Source: Eumeta japonica
Taxonomy: Eukaryota > Arthropoda > Insecta > Lepidoptera > Psychidae
Assembly: GCA_005406025.1 (NCBI GenBank)
Contig: BGZK01000287.1
Location: 310,001 to 374,000, forward strand
Direction: 5' to 3'
DNA length: 64,000 nucleotides
Shown here: piece by piece, positions 27,701 through 36,900 of the stretch
Position numbering within the stretch: the stretch's first letter is position 1
Layout: each line of letters starts with the position of its first letter
Translations under genes and position numbers: made by a program
Notes under the pieces: generated by a model
Database searches by the model: none
Told to the model about the DNA's origin: nothing
The model's input: only the letters and a program-made list of their open reading frames with translations

Positions 27701-27801
27701 TCTTCTCGAATAACGTTTTAAGAATGGTCAGCGATTCGATATTGATAACTCTGTGCATATTTCTCGGCGTGTGTTTCAGAAGAATATCTCATTTCTTCTG
27801 A
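5943..27801 (+). CDS. Chaoptin/artichoke-like extracellular leucine-rich-repeat protein (multi-exon gene, span)
   Basis: Gene-level span. Chained coding exons: 5943-6195, 6879-7048, 8573-8725, 9830-9933, 11772-11870, 13263-13364, 13895-14039, 14736-14990, 17286-17458, 18204-18407, 19176-19410, 20830-21029, 21709-21793, 22493-22688, 25377-25454, 25711-25908, 26800-26876, then about 27223-27296 and 27363-27801. Each joint up to 26876 has GT..AG borders, matching phase and unbroken LRR spacing. The product would be about 1,080 aa: signal peptide, N-terminal Cys cap, some 25-30 LRRs with frequent LDLSHN-type cores, a C-terminal cap starting at CDC, a short beta-rich domain with two Cys, and a hydrophobic tail suited to a GPI signal or single membrane anchor. 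Known relatives are insect adhesion proteins such as chaoptin and artichoke; adhesion or matrix function is inferred from that. I cannot say which orthologue it is. The joint 26876/27223 is unresolved (see that exon and the first finding). Confidence 0.8.
6665..6790 (-). repeat. RTE-type LINE 3'-end fragment in LRR intron 1
   Basis: The minus strand reads ...NLVSAYPSEK then an (ATT)n-like tail. The same end (a GCCTACC-type motif next to a trinucleotide microsatellite) occurs at 34060-34140, 44775-44825 and 52180-52230. I recognise it as the 3' end of a lepidopteran RTE-like LINE. It is heavily 5'-truncated. Confidence 0.6.
6879..7048 (+). CDS. LRR gene exon 2
   Basis: Starts after TTCATTGCAG and completes a Ser codon split with exon 1. 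It encodes two degenerate LRRs ending EAFK. Two donors are possible: GTTGGT at 7049 and GTAACA a few bases later. I chose 7049 because joining it to 8573 restores exact F-x2-L-x2-L-x2-L LRR spacing at the junction. Confidence 0.72.
7981..8016. repeat. Perfect 16-bp inverted repeat
   Basis: TTTAAATCTGTTTTTA is followed after a few bases by its exact complement. It is a short AT-rich palindrome in LRR intron 2 with no other structure around it. Confidence 0.6.
8573..8725 (+). CDS. LRR gene exon 3
   Basis: A 51-codon, phase-0/phase-0 exon between TGTTTACAG and GTAAAA. It encodes LRRs with cores like LLYIDGHEITKL and LEKLHIVNGQIADIP, in register with exons 2 and 4. Confidence 0.82.
8802..9172 (+). 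repeat. Degenerate dispersed retroposon-like repeat
   Basis: It begins with a motif like GCGAGTTGGACTCGCGCACG, has a mid block, then an (AGACA)-rich stretch and ends with GGTACCCTATAAA. I recognise this layout from a common lepidopteran interspersed repeat (GAGTCGGACTCGCGCAC ... GGTACGGAACCC). The 97-aa frame inside it is not a gene. It lies in LRR intron 3. Confidence 0.6.
9830..9933 (+). CDS. LRR gene exon 4
   Basis: Follows AATTTCAG and ends phase 2 before GTGATG. It encodes LKTLDLHGNRIAVL and the start of the next LRR; the split Ser codon completes an LDLSHN core with exon 5. Confidence 0.82.
10070..11281. repeat. 72-bp tandem array (about 17 copies) in LRR intron 4
   Basis: The same 72-bp unit recurs with a few substitutions and short deletions. 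The unit splits into six related 12-mers with consensus close to RCTCYCGRTTTY (for example GATCCCGGTTAC, ACTCTTGATTTT, ACTCCCGATCTG, ACCCTCGGTTTT, GACTCTGGTCCC, GTTCTCAATTTC). Period 72 is divisible by three, which creates long fake open frames on the minus strand. The central copies (about 10600-11100) have lost bases; the outer ones are more regular. Confidence 0.92.
11772..11870 (+). CDS. LRR gene exon 5
   Basis: Bounded by TGGTTTACAG and the donor GTAGGT, phase 2 on both sides. It encodes the remainder of an SHNNITKLEG repeat and a further ASHNNIADIP repeat. It directly follows the intron that contains the 72-bp tandem array. Confidence 0.82.
13263..13364 (+). CDS. LRR gene exon 6
   Basis: Bounded by ATTCCAG and GTGAAG, phase 2 on both sides. 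It encodes an LRR with core VVHLNSNKLKKIDGNSFKGL. The split Arg codon joins in frame to exon 7. Confidence 0.8.
13895..14039 (+). CDS. LRR gene exon 7
   Basis: Bounded by TTTCCCCAG and GTGAGT, ending phase 0. It encodes LRRs with cores LFLQDNLISSVG and GTIDLARNKLMKV. Its splice sites are both close to consensus. Confidence 0.83.
14736..14990 (+). CDS. LRR gene exon 8
   Basis: An 85-codon phase-0 exon between AAATTACAG and GTGAGT. It encodes about three and a half LRRs (VINLAENKIKTIE, TVNISHNELASME, VLDLSHNNLTEIG, LQVSYNRLTDFS). The GC content is clearly above that of the flanking introns. Confidence 0.87.
17286..17458 (+). CDS. LRR gene exon 9
   Basis: Follows GTTTTCAG and ends phase 2 before GTGAGC. 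It encodes IKVVNASHNEIQRIP and TVDVSHNRLTDIF repeats. Open frames on the opposite strand here are shadows of this exon. Confidence 0.85.
18204..18407 (+). CDS. LRR gene exon 10
   Basis: Follows TATTTTGCAG, ends phase 2 before GTAAGC. It encodes three LRRs (YLNLSHNDMVQI, LELDLSHNKLSDVS, ALDISHNRLEKIF). The split Gly codon continues into exon 11. Confidence 0.86.
18682..18791. repeat. (TA)n microsatellite
   Basis: About 110 bp of nearly pure TA dinucleotides in LRR intron 10. Another shorter run sits at 54360-54385. Confidence 0.95.
18850..18960. repeat. Dispersed lepidopteran repeat fragment
   Basis: Contains GGCCGGCAACACACTAG followed by GTGTCCATAGGTGACCGG. A related arrangement (GGCCTGTAACGCACTGG then GTGTCGATGGGTGGCAGTG) lies at 29225-29410. 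I recognise the layout from a common moth repeat but cannot name the element class. Confidence 0.5.
19176..19410 (+). CDS. LRR gene exon 11
   Basis: Follows TTGTTCCAG, ends phase 0 before GTTAGT. It encodes LNFSYNNLSEIK, RLDLSHNTLEDRL and KLDLSANMLTKPP repeats. The downstream end LQYIYMR joins to DNNLTSL in exon 12, a normal LRR core split by the intron. Confidence 0.85.
19565..19600. repeat. Perfect 16-bp hairpin
   Basis: TTTCCAAGGAATATTA, a four-base spacer, then the exact complement. Located in LRR intron 11; no transposon ends are visible around it. Confidence 0.65.
20830..21029 (+). CDS. LRR gene exon 12
   Basis: Acceptor is CCGTTTAAG (an AAG rather than CAG site), donor GTAAAA, ending phase 2. 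It encodes DNNLTSLSKSAF, EVDLTNNQISDIS and NLTLTNNELRSIP repeats, in register on both sides. Confidence 0.82.
21709..21793 (+). CDS. LRR gene exon 13
   Basis: A short 85-bp exon between CCTCCACAG and GTAAGG, ending phase 0. It encodes RLDLSYNYLEKIDNKTHGLL and the start of the next repeat. Confidence 0.82.
22493..22688 (+). CDS. LRR gene exon 14
   Basis: Follows CCCTTTGTAG and ends phase 1 before GTAGGT. It encodes VNLSHNNFGFLTKKTF, LEVDLSDNAIPVL and KLNLSNNNINDI repeats. The following frame closes soon after the donor. Confidence 0.83.
22689..25376. other. LRR intron 14, long, no gene seen
   Basis: The largest visible intron after the 72-bp array intron. Open frames are AT-rich and featureless. 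A block at about 23610-23710 is made of GATTCTGG/GATCTAAA/GATTCCAAA-like words related to the 12-mer of the tandem array. The rest shows no coding pattern or clear mobile element ends. Confidence 0.5.
25377..25454 (+). CDS. LRR gene exon 15
   Basis: A 78-bp exon between TTGTTTCAG and GTGAGT, phase 1 on both sides, after a 2.7-kb intron. It encodes one LRR with core LQILDLTNNRLKGL. Confidence 0.82.
25711..25908 (+). CDS. LRR gene exon 16
   Basis: Follows a long T tract ending TTTTCAG, ends phase 1 before GTAAAC. It encodes the last LRRs (LSELYLSNNILESLP, LKKLDVRNNALSSF) and the run-in to the C-terminal cap (VYFEG). Confidence 0.85.
26800..26879 (+). CDS. LRR gene exon 17: first half of LRRCT cap, ends in an in-frame stop
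   Basis: Follows CTTTTTCAG. It encodes GNQLMCDCFTRPLKHYL and about a dozen more residues: the CxC and following helix of an LRRCT cap. The frame hits TAA at 26877-26879. No GT lies between the CDC motif and that stop to act as a donor, so an LRRCT with only two of its four cysteines would result. Either the gene truly ends here in a truncated form, or the sequence carries an insertion or indel, or splicing is non-canonical. Confidence 0.7.
27223..27296 (+). CDS. LRR gene candidate exon 18: second half of LRRCT cap
   Basis: Reading frame of 27205-27801. After CTTAAG at 27222 the frame gives YNRLRASCLGHP, then, ten residues on, VRCP, which is the spacing of the third and fourth LRRCT cysteines. 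Joined to 26876 it would place about 25 residues between the CDC motif and the third Cys, normal for this cap. The 5' edge is uncertain because the acceptor lacks a pyrimidine tract. The 3' edge is a donor GTGTGT at phase 2, matching the acceptor at 27362. Confidence 0.5.
27363..27801 (+). CDS. LRR gene last exon: beta-rich domain and hydrophobic C-terminus
   Basis: A strong acceptor (long pyrimidine tract ending TCTTCCAG) precedes 27363. The exon encodes about 145 aa starting AQDAMYANWFVLSSEDV, with fibronectin-III-like beta spacing and two Cys (LELCIQ, YPNQCRS). A basic stretch follows, then a hydrophobic tail (SDSILITLCIFLGVCF) close to the TGA at 27799. The tail fits a GPI-attachment signal or a membrane anchor. 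The 66-bp intron upstream is a multiple of three and open, so unspliced reading also works. An AATAAA lies at 27942. Confidence 0.75.
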
Positions 27802-27941
27802 GCATTCGAACATTTTCTATACTTTGATCAGATTTTAATATGAAACACGTTTCGTGATGACTGAAAGTACAATCAAGAAAGAGTTAGAGAGATACCCCGT
27901 TCGCTGTGGTTGTTTTTCCCAAGTAGAATTCGCAAAGTATT

Positions 27942-27947
27942 AATAAA
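27942..27947 (+). terminator. Poly(A) signal of the LRR gene
   Basis: AATAAA 141 bp downstream of the last stop codon. It is a plausible cleavage signal; several other AATAAA-like hexamers occur further on in this AT-rich stretch. Confidence 0.4.
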
Positions 27948-30805
27948 TGTGAATATTGAATTTATTTATCTTTTTTGTTGTTATATCATTTTTTTTATGT
28001 TACCGAAGAGCGATGTCACAAGTTTATAAAACACTAGTTGTCTATTTTATGTTTTTTTTTACTTTTATATTATAAGAATACTTAAGAAGTATTTGTACAG
28101 AAATTTTTATACGAATTTTTAATAATATTTGTCATCAAACGTGGCTTTAAAGTAAATAAAGAAATCCCTCCATTTTGTATATCTATTTATTACTGAAAAT
28201 AATAAATATATGTATTTTTATAAATTTGTAGATTTTCATTATCAATATATCTAATAAGTAAAAAATAACTCGTAAAACTTACTCTTGTAAGCATAAATTA
28301 ATAAATAACTTATACCGCTTAATAAATGCAGATTTACTTCATTAGCAAACAAATTTCATCGAAATATACATTGGAAGTCAGTACACATTTTGATGCTTGT
28401 ACATTTTGATAAATATTTAGATGTTCATCACAAATATCTAATAAAGGAAGACTTATATAAGATATTTTTTTCAGTACAAAAAAATACTAATATCACTTAA
28501 TAAAAGCATATGTACTTAACTAGTATAGAAGTGTCATCGAAATATACTATGACAAAAAATATTAAATAAATAAATATTTTGTTGTTGTACATTTCGATAA
28601 AGAAAAATTACCTATAATTAATTTCTACTAATTTCATTTTATAAATAAGTTTAGCTAACTTATATCTAATAAATGCCTTCTTAAATAAAATCGGAGAACT
28701 TGGAAAGAAATAGTTGAAATAACATTCACTATCTGCTTTATTTTCAAAATGGAACATAGGTAGGAGCTCTTGCTGCAGATTGCAGCCACCAAGTACACAC
28801 CAGCGCCCCCCGTGCACTCGCAACCTTGTAAAACAAGTGCGGGTAGAACTCACGAATCGGGGGTTCCGCATCACTTCAGAATATATTAAAATGGAATATA
28901 TTATTTTTATTTTCTCTTTCATTTAAGGTAATAAAATAAATAAAAACAGAAACGGGTATTCTCTCGAGGGGCAAAACTGTGCGCAGGGTGACTATCGAAA
29001 TGCGTTTCCAGAAACGCGGTGAAAGTAAGGAAAGGGGGGAGTTTTACAATAATTATCTTAATTTATGAAATTTAAATAAAATTTCGGAAAAGTAGCTAAC
29101 GCATCTTATTCAGAGTTAGCCAGTTATTGTTTTTCATTGCGGGAGAAAAAATCATCAAAACGTTTGGGGAAATTTTATAACTATCTTAAAAAAAGAGTTA
29201 CTATGCTGTGGTATTTCGTTCGGTAAGTGAGAGTTCCGGTGGTCCATTCGCCATTTCCCCCACATCATCCCTCCATTAGATATCCTAGTCTCTTCCAAGA
29301 GGCCTGTAACGCACTGGTGAATTGTGGTTGCGAGTGTCGATGGGTGGCAGTGACCTAAACGGTCACAGCGCCCTCTGATGGCTCGCCTGTTCGTGTGCTC
29401 CTCGAATAAAGGATGCTACTATTTTTGCATATAAAGATGCTTTAATTATCGATTGATGTTAGCATTGATGAATGCATTTGAAACCTAAATATTAATTTGC
29501 GACCATTTCAAACAATTATCCACATATAGCCCGCGGCACGCGAATTAGGTGAGAAAGGAAATCGAATGTTAACAAAAAGTGAGGACGTTATGTAGCCTCT
29601 ATGCACAACGTATTCGCGCGTCTTGTACTAAACTCGTGTATTTTTCTCCCATTTCTGGTTTGATTTTAACGCAGATCAGTTAAGCTTCCGATATAATAAA
29701 GCAAGTAGCGAGCGAGTAGGAAAGCAAGCCAGTCAAAGTAACAGTATATATAAGAAACGTAATTTGCAATACTGCATTATGATTCGTATGAAATATTTAT
29801 AATAATAGAGGTGCATCGTTGAAGACTGACGTCAATCACATTTTTCTATGCTTTTATTTTGGCAGATTAAATAATCGGATCTCATTAGATTTAAGACTTA
29901 AACTTAAACTGACAATTTTGACTTTCGACAACTATATTCGAATTAGTTATCAAAGTTAATGTGTCTTTTCAAAGACAATATAAAAAATATCCAAAGAGAA
30001 ATTGTTAGATACCTAATTGAACTGTTACAAGTTCGTGAATATGAGAATCGACTGTGCCTGGAGCCTCCAATACATGTTTTGGCACGCAGGCGTTGACTTA
30101 AATGTCAAGATTCTTTCATAAGTTATATCTATTTATTTTCACATTTTTATTGATTTTGATCAATTTTACGTTACATAGACGTTAGTCATAATTTATTTGT
30201 TGTTATTTTCCTATTTTTAAATATTCTAGCAAAAATGGATATAGAAACAATAAATTGCCCAACAAAAAGAAAAACATATGTTTTTAATAATTTAGTTTCT
30301 GGATGATGCTATTCCTTCCAAATAGTTCGTGTTTGGATCTTGGATCAATTTAAATCTACAAAAAAAAGTCATTGAACATTTAACGTTTTTGTAGTTGTCT
30401 TTTTTACGCGATAATCAGCGTATGATCATTTGGGGTACTTATATTTTACCAACTTACTGACATAAAGATGCCAATTCTTTTTAGGACTTGTTAGACTCTT
30501 TTGCAAATTTGACTAGTTAAGCTATTCCTAAAAATAGTTTTTCCTTTTTAATATGAACAAGACCAGTTATGAGATATTTACCTATTTTTTAAATCCTAGA
30601 ATTGTACTAACGCAATGTACTGACAAAAATATTTTTTTTTACGTTTTAAAAAGCGCCAAAAAAATGATACGTGGCAATTGATATTTTTAGTCGAGATGAT
30701 TCATTGCATCATTGACAATTTTGACACTTATCCAATACAATGTATCAAGTTTTTCCGCTTCGCCGGACGGCAGTTCCACTGTGATGGGGTGCTCCGGTGG
30801 CGCGA
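27948..30805. other. Intergenic region between two convergent genes
   Basis: AT-rich with no exon I can support. The block 29225-29410 is a copy of the repeat described at 18850-18960. The 104-aa minus frame near 28608-28922 has no recognisable pattern. Confidence 0.5.
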
Positions 30806-30966
30806 TCAGTCCTCGGCCTCCCGGTACTCGTAGCCGCCGTGGGGCTCCTTGACGGCGTAGCTGTCGGGTATGGTCTTGTAGGGCGACACCTCCGCGCCGG
30901 CGCCCGCCCAGCCACGCAGCGCCTCGCCGTGCGAGCTCGCGGGCCATTCCACGATATGCGCCGTTT
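30806..30966 (-). CDS. Osiris-like gene exon 4: C-terminus and stop
   Basis: Acceptor CACTCCCCAG. It encodes ETAHIVEWPASS, then PYKTIPDSYAVKEP and GGYEYREAED before TGA at 30808-30806. Strong GC3 bias compared with the surroundings supports this frame over the longer minus frame that also covers the region. Confidence 0.76.
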
Positions 30967-33900
30967 CTGGGGAGTGGCGAAAACGTGAGTCTCACGTCGG
31001 CCTCATAATATATACGGACGACTTTTCTTTGTCCGAGCATCAGTTAAAAGCTACTAAATTTATCGGTATGGGATTTTGTCTATTCGACGTGAAATTGTTT
31101 GTAGATGGTTTTACGCTATTTATTGATCAAATTTCATACATCGATCACCTTTTTAAAATTTATTTTTATAACTCATAATGCCCAGCAAAGCTAAAATCGT
31201 TTTGGGGTACAGGCGACTTGAGTAATACTTCTTGGAAATTTCTTGATGATATAACTTGGTTAATATCAAATATGTGATTGATTTTAAGAGATATTTATTA
31301 CGAGTTGATAGATTTTCAATGGACAGTTTATTTTTTCGGGTTCCGCAGATAATGATTTCTGCGTCTCAGGTTACTCAGTGCCTGTAGCTGCTAACGACGG
31401 CTATAATAAATCTGCGCCTGGGCCTATTGGTGGTAAAAGAGTATTAAATTTTTATTTATGGATTAAAATATGGCATATCCGAATAAATTAAAAAACTCTT
31501 TTTTTTTGTATTGCGTTTTGCATTGGAAATCATGTGTAAGGACGTGGATTTAAAACTTTTTTTTTTCATTATAATAAATCACACTCATAAGAATAATGTT
31601 TGGAAAAACAATTTCCAAAAAATAAACATAAAATATATATTACTTTTTTAATTCACTCGAACTCCTAGTTTCATATCACAATCTGGCTGCTTTTAAACGT
31701 TAAACGCAAACCTCCAGATGGACTAAGTTTTTTAATATCGCCTTGCGAACAACACACACCTGTTCACCAACAAAATCTTTATTTACACGTCAGAACTATT
31801 AGCTAAGCGTTATGGATACAGATAAGTACGTATATAAATATGTATTCTATATATTTAACGATGTGAGTTCTTACCGCCGTCTGTCATGCTTCTGTCATGA
31901 CCTGCAACGAGAAACAGCTTGCATAAGATTTTGTTAGCTATTCATTTGATATTTACATATTACTGTTATCGCCCGTGTGACAGCCCCAATCTTATACATA
32001 TATAACTATATATAGAAGAAGAAAAAGGTACCCAATTAAGAAGGAAGTTATTTAGTGCGAATACATTTGCTTATTGCGTGTTTATGCTTGCTATTTAACC
32101 ATAGACATTTGAACATGAGACGCTCACCGTGCAGGTGGTGGTGCTCGCTCTGCTTGTTCTTGAGCGTCGTGAAGAACGACGAGACCTGCCGACGTCAGAA
32201 ATGGTGGTTAATCGCTTTGCATATCGACGCACTGTTCTGAATTTTTCTAACCGATTTCAAACAAAAAAGAAAATAGGTTAACCCTGTAGACCAACCCTGA
32301 AACTTCCCGCTATTTTCGAGTTCAAAACACTCGAAAATATACGGGAATTGACGCGATTTTTTGAGTAAAAAAAGGTTTGTTTCGATTTCTTTCGACAACG
32401 ATTACTCGCAAACGAATCAACCGATTTTGACTCGGTTTGCGGCAATCGACGCGTTTTTACAGGATCAAGAGCTGGCTAGTATTTGAAATCGATTGATCAA
32501 ACCGTTTCATAGTTATTCCCAAAAAACTGTTTTTTTCGATTTTATTCGACAACGATTTCTCACAAACGAATCAACTGATTTTGACCCGGTTTGCGACAAT
32601 CGACGTGTTTTTAATAGGTTAAGAACTGATTAGATTTTGGAATTGATCGGTCAAGCCATTTTAAAGTTATTTTGAAAAAACCACTTTTAAGAAATTTTTT
32701 TTCTTAGTTTTTTGAAAATTTCTCAAAATCTATCGGTCCAAATCCTTTCTCCAGAAACTACTCTTCAATGGTTAATAGTAAAACCTAGCGTACACAGACT
32801 TAAAATTACTTATTAATTTACCTACAAGTACATATTTTTATTTATTTATACGATTCGACTGTGACAATCTAATCATGAACACATCGGAGTTCTAGCGATA
32901 ACAGTAGATATAAAGTGGATTAATTTAATGTGGAATTGATCGAAAATTGTAGAATTTTTATATTATAAAGAATAACAGTAACTTGTATAATTTGTATAAA
33001 TATAAGTTGGTAGTTGTACTCCAACAGAGATGTCAAGACCCTGGAATAATTGCCAGCGGTAATAAATTTTCCACGTGCTCCATACCAAAGTAAAGGAAAT
33101 ACCTGGCCAATTTTATTAACCATAGCTTATTGCACTTGCAAAGTTGCTATTTTAATTATAAAAACATATTTACCCGATACCTAAATAATTTAAAATAGAA
33201 TTGCTATTCTAAAAATAAAAATAACTGCCGTGAAAAATCTATGTGAATAATTGTTTAATTAGACGCAAAAACAACTAATTAGTTGTTTTTGGAGTGGGTT
33301 CCAGTTAGCAGCAAGCGAGCATACAATATTTAAACATGAATATGAAACGGTAAACATCGAGTCAAAAATTGGTCTTCTAAAGAGACACAACTGTGTCTAA
33401 TTTATCTTCAGCTGAATTCGATTGTTTAAACAATTATTTAAATATGTTTTTGGAGGTGGTTTTATTTTGTTTTTTTTTTTTATTTAGTTTGCGTAATTCG
33501 AATAGACGAATCGCTAATGGCGAGAGAATCCATTCTTTGTCTTCGGATGACTACATCCCTTCTCAGATGATGTTGTTCAGTCGGTGCGTTGCAGCGATCG
33601 GAGATCGGACTTATTCTAAGAATTTGAACAATTGAACGAGTTCATTCTATTCGGTGTTCGTTGTTAAAATTTATCTTATAAATAGTAAACGAAAAAAATA
33701 GCGATTCAGTACAGTAATCTGTGTTATACTCGTAGAAGTCAGTGTAAAAACCTAGGCTCAAACGGAGCGATGAAATTTGAGCGTTACTGGCTCAGACGTC
33801 AAACGTGTTGTCTATAGAACAGAACATTCCGGGTTCCGTGCTGACCCGGGGCGAATTGGGCGATGAGTTTCAAGCCTGGTCAACTCAAGCCGCTGTCTTC

Positions 33901-36900
33901 ATGCCCAGCAGAACATGTTTAGCGGTTGGTCTCGGATGATGTTAGCGCACTGGGCCGGCGTGGGGAATGCAAAGTCCAAGTCCCTCAATCTCGAATAAAA
34001 ATGCGGGAGGGTGTGAGTCAGCAGTGGTTTGATTTGAAACCAGATACAAAAATCGTATAAATTCACGTCTATTCCCTAGAAGGGTAGGCAGAAGTCACAA
34101 ATATTCACGCGGTACGATCTTTACACATCTCTCTTGCTTCACTGACATCCATTTATCGTTTCGTGCGAACTCGTCGGTTTCGGGGGCATAAAATTTACTA
34201 ATCTATTAATATACTAATTGTTCTCAGTTTATACTACAAACTTGGTGTGCATTGAATTTTTTATGGCGACCTTTACCAACCTTTCCACCGTACGCATTCG
34301 CGCTACAGATTTGTTTTGTCAACCTACTTTCATTCTACTTTCCATATGGCCAAACCGCCGCAACACACCTCTTTCTACTCTAGTCACTACGTAGTCTTTC
34401 CAACCACACCGCTCTCCTCACATGACTGTTTCTACGTCTATCTTTCAAAGACACTTCACACATTACGTAGAGATAGCATCTCCACTGCATTGATACCGCA
34501 TTCAATTTTTGAGAAAAGTGAAAGTGGAATCAATGCAGTGAAGATGCAATCTCTGCCATACCCAACTATAACTGCCATGTATAAGCGTAGAGATCAGCAA
34601 CACATAACCACACGCGCTTGTCGTTGAGACACTTTACTATTCATAATAACAAACAAGGCCCTATTCACTTTATTTCCGCATTCTCTCTCGTTTCAATATC
34701 TTTATTGTGTTATAACTTTATTAATCATCATTTGCAAACAGACTAACCAAATATGTGTGTATCGTATTCAGTCGTGCTTTTACCTCTTTCAAACACCATA
34801 ATCTTAGTGTTGCTGATATTTACTTTCATATATCTTTTCGTAATAAAGAAAAGATATATGAAAGTAAATATCAGCAAAAAGCATTTCAGTTACCATCTCC
34901 TTCAATTTCCACGCCGATGACGCAAGAATTACTTGGTAGTCGGGTTGCAGGAGGTATTTGTCAGACAGCTCATCCATACTTATTCTACATTCATACTCTT
35001 ACAGATTATGTAGACAATCATCCATGAATAGATGGAACAGTCATGGTGAAGCTACAAATCCCTGTCTGACACCCCTGCGGATGTCAAACCAGTTAGTGTA
35101 TGCCTCGTTTATTCTGACGTAGACACTGTAGCTTCTGTTCAGCAATGGAGTTGTTTATGCAAAGCTTGACACAGATGTCGCTGTGTACGTGTGACCCCAT
35201 AATAAAAAAATTGCATAAAAAGTTGTCAATAAACTTTTAGCATTGTTAGAGTTTTACTCATCGTTTTACATTTATTTTATAGTCTAGTAGTAAACAAATA
35301 CGACTAAAGGATTTTTGAAGGTTTTATACGACAGGACGATATGTTGTGATCATTTATTGTGACTGTGAAATGTTAGTTTTGAATAACAATTGAACTTTAA
35401 GTGTGACGTGATTAAATAAGTGAATCAAGTAGTTAAATAAGTATTTAGGTTTTATAACGTATAGCACATGGAATGTAGAGGCCCTAAAAGCTAAATTAAA
35501 GAGAACGGGGTGCATCTTTGAAAGGCAGAAAAGCAGACCTAATTGAAAGGTAAACCCTCAATTTCATGTTATAAAGTTTATTCATCATATTATATTAGCC
35601 TAGGTGACATCAAAATGTAATGTACTTCGCGGCTTTATTAAGTGAACATTTATTTTACAGACTTGAGGCATATGACAGGAATCAGAATTTTGATGCTGTT
35701 CAAGCAGAAATGATGATCCAAAATGGTTTTACCAGATAATGATGCTTATCTGGACATCAACAGCAGTATGAAGCTACCACCAATTACAAAGGAACATATT
35801 ACCCTTTATTTCTTACAGTAAGTTCATTTTTACTACAGTTCTTACTACTTCTGATACAATAACCTAAATCATTTAACAATGATGTGTACCTAAATAAATT
35901 TAAAAAAAATTTCACTTTCAGATTTCATAAGAACCCAAATGATGGTAAATCATTATATGAAGCACGCTTCCTACATATTTTGAGAGCAGCATTTATTGGT
36001 GACTCATGCTACTTTAAAGGATATGTCAAAGCTTCAATGAAAAGAATTATGTATGAAGCTAATGTTAAATTAAGTATAAAAGGTGAGATTTTGGAGTGCA
36101 ACTGTGAATGTGTTGCTGGTAGTGGAGTGAGTGCTCACTGCAAACATGTGGCTGTAGTTCTTTGTGGACTTGAAAATTTTATAAATGACAAAATTCTTCT
36201 GAAAACAGAAGCACCCACAGAAAAACTACAAACTTTCCATATGCCCAAAAAAGTTTTTACAGGCAGTCCATTAAAAGCGCACAAGTTGCCATCCAAAAGA
36301 AAATCTATTGAGAATATTGTATTCGAACCATATAAAAAAAGAATTAATGTTCAAGAATATACCCAAAAAGTGAGGAATATTATTCTTAACTGCAAATCCC
36401 AAATGCCCTTTAAACAACTATGGGCCTGCAAATCCATATCGATTGAAAATGACCATGATTACTGTAGACTTGTGACCAACCAAATTTTTGAGCAACTAGA
36501 ATTAAATACATTATCTTTAAATAGAATTCAAGAAATAGAACGTGAAACTTTGCGGGAGAGAAAATCCTAAATGGTTTACTTACAGAAAGTGTCGCCTGAC
36601 CGCTAGTATATTTCATACTATATGCCATATGAAGGAAACCACTAAAATGGTTATGCCATGCAAATACTAGAAAAGAAAATATTTTATCAAGAGCTATCAT
36701 GCATGGTATAATTAATGAAAAAGTTGCTTTAAAGCAGTATATTGATTTATCTGAGTTAGATGTGACAGAAAGTGGAGTGCATATTTCAGAAGAAAGGCCC
36801 TATTTGGCTGCTTCGCCTGATGGTATTTTGAATGAAGAGACATTAATTGAAATAAAGTGTCCTTATGCTAGTAGACATCAAGTAATAAGTCCAACCACAG

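Noticed and set aside
27205..27801. 198-aa plus frame as a separate small secreted protein gene
   Set aside because: Its start lies in noncoding-looking sequence, its first part supplies missing LRRCT cysteines, and a strong internal acceptor at 27362 indicates it is the tail of the LRR gene.
30687..31040. 117-aa minus frame
   Set aside because: Same strand but different frame from Osiris-like exon 4; it crosses the splice acceptor and its composition is that of an out-of-frame GC-rich exon.
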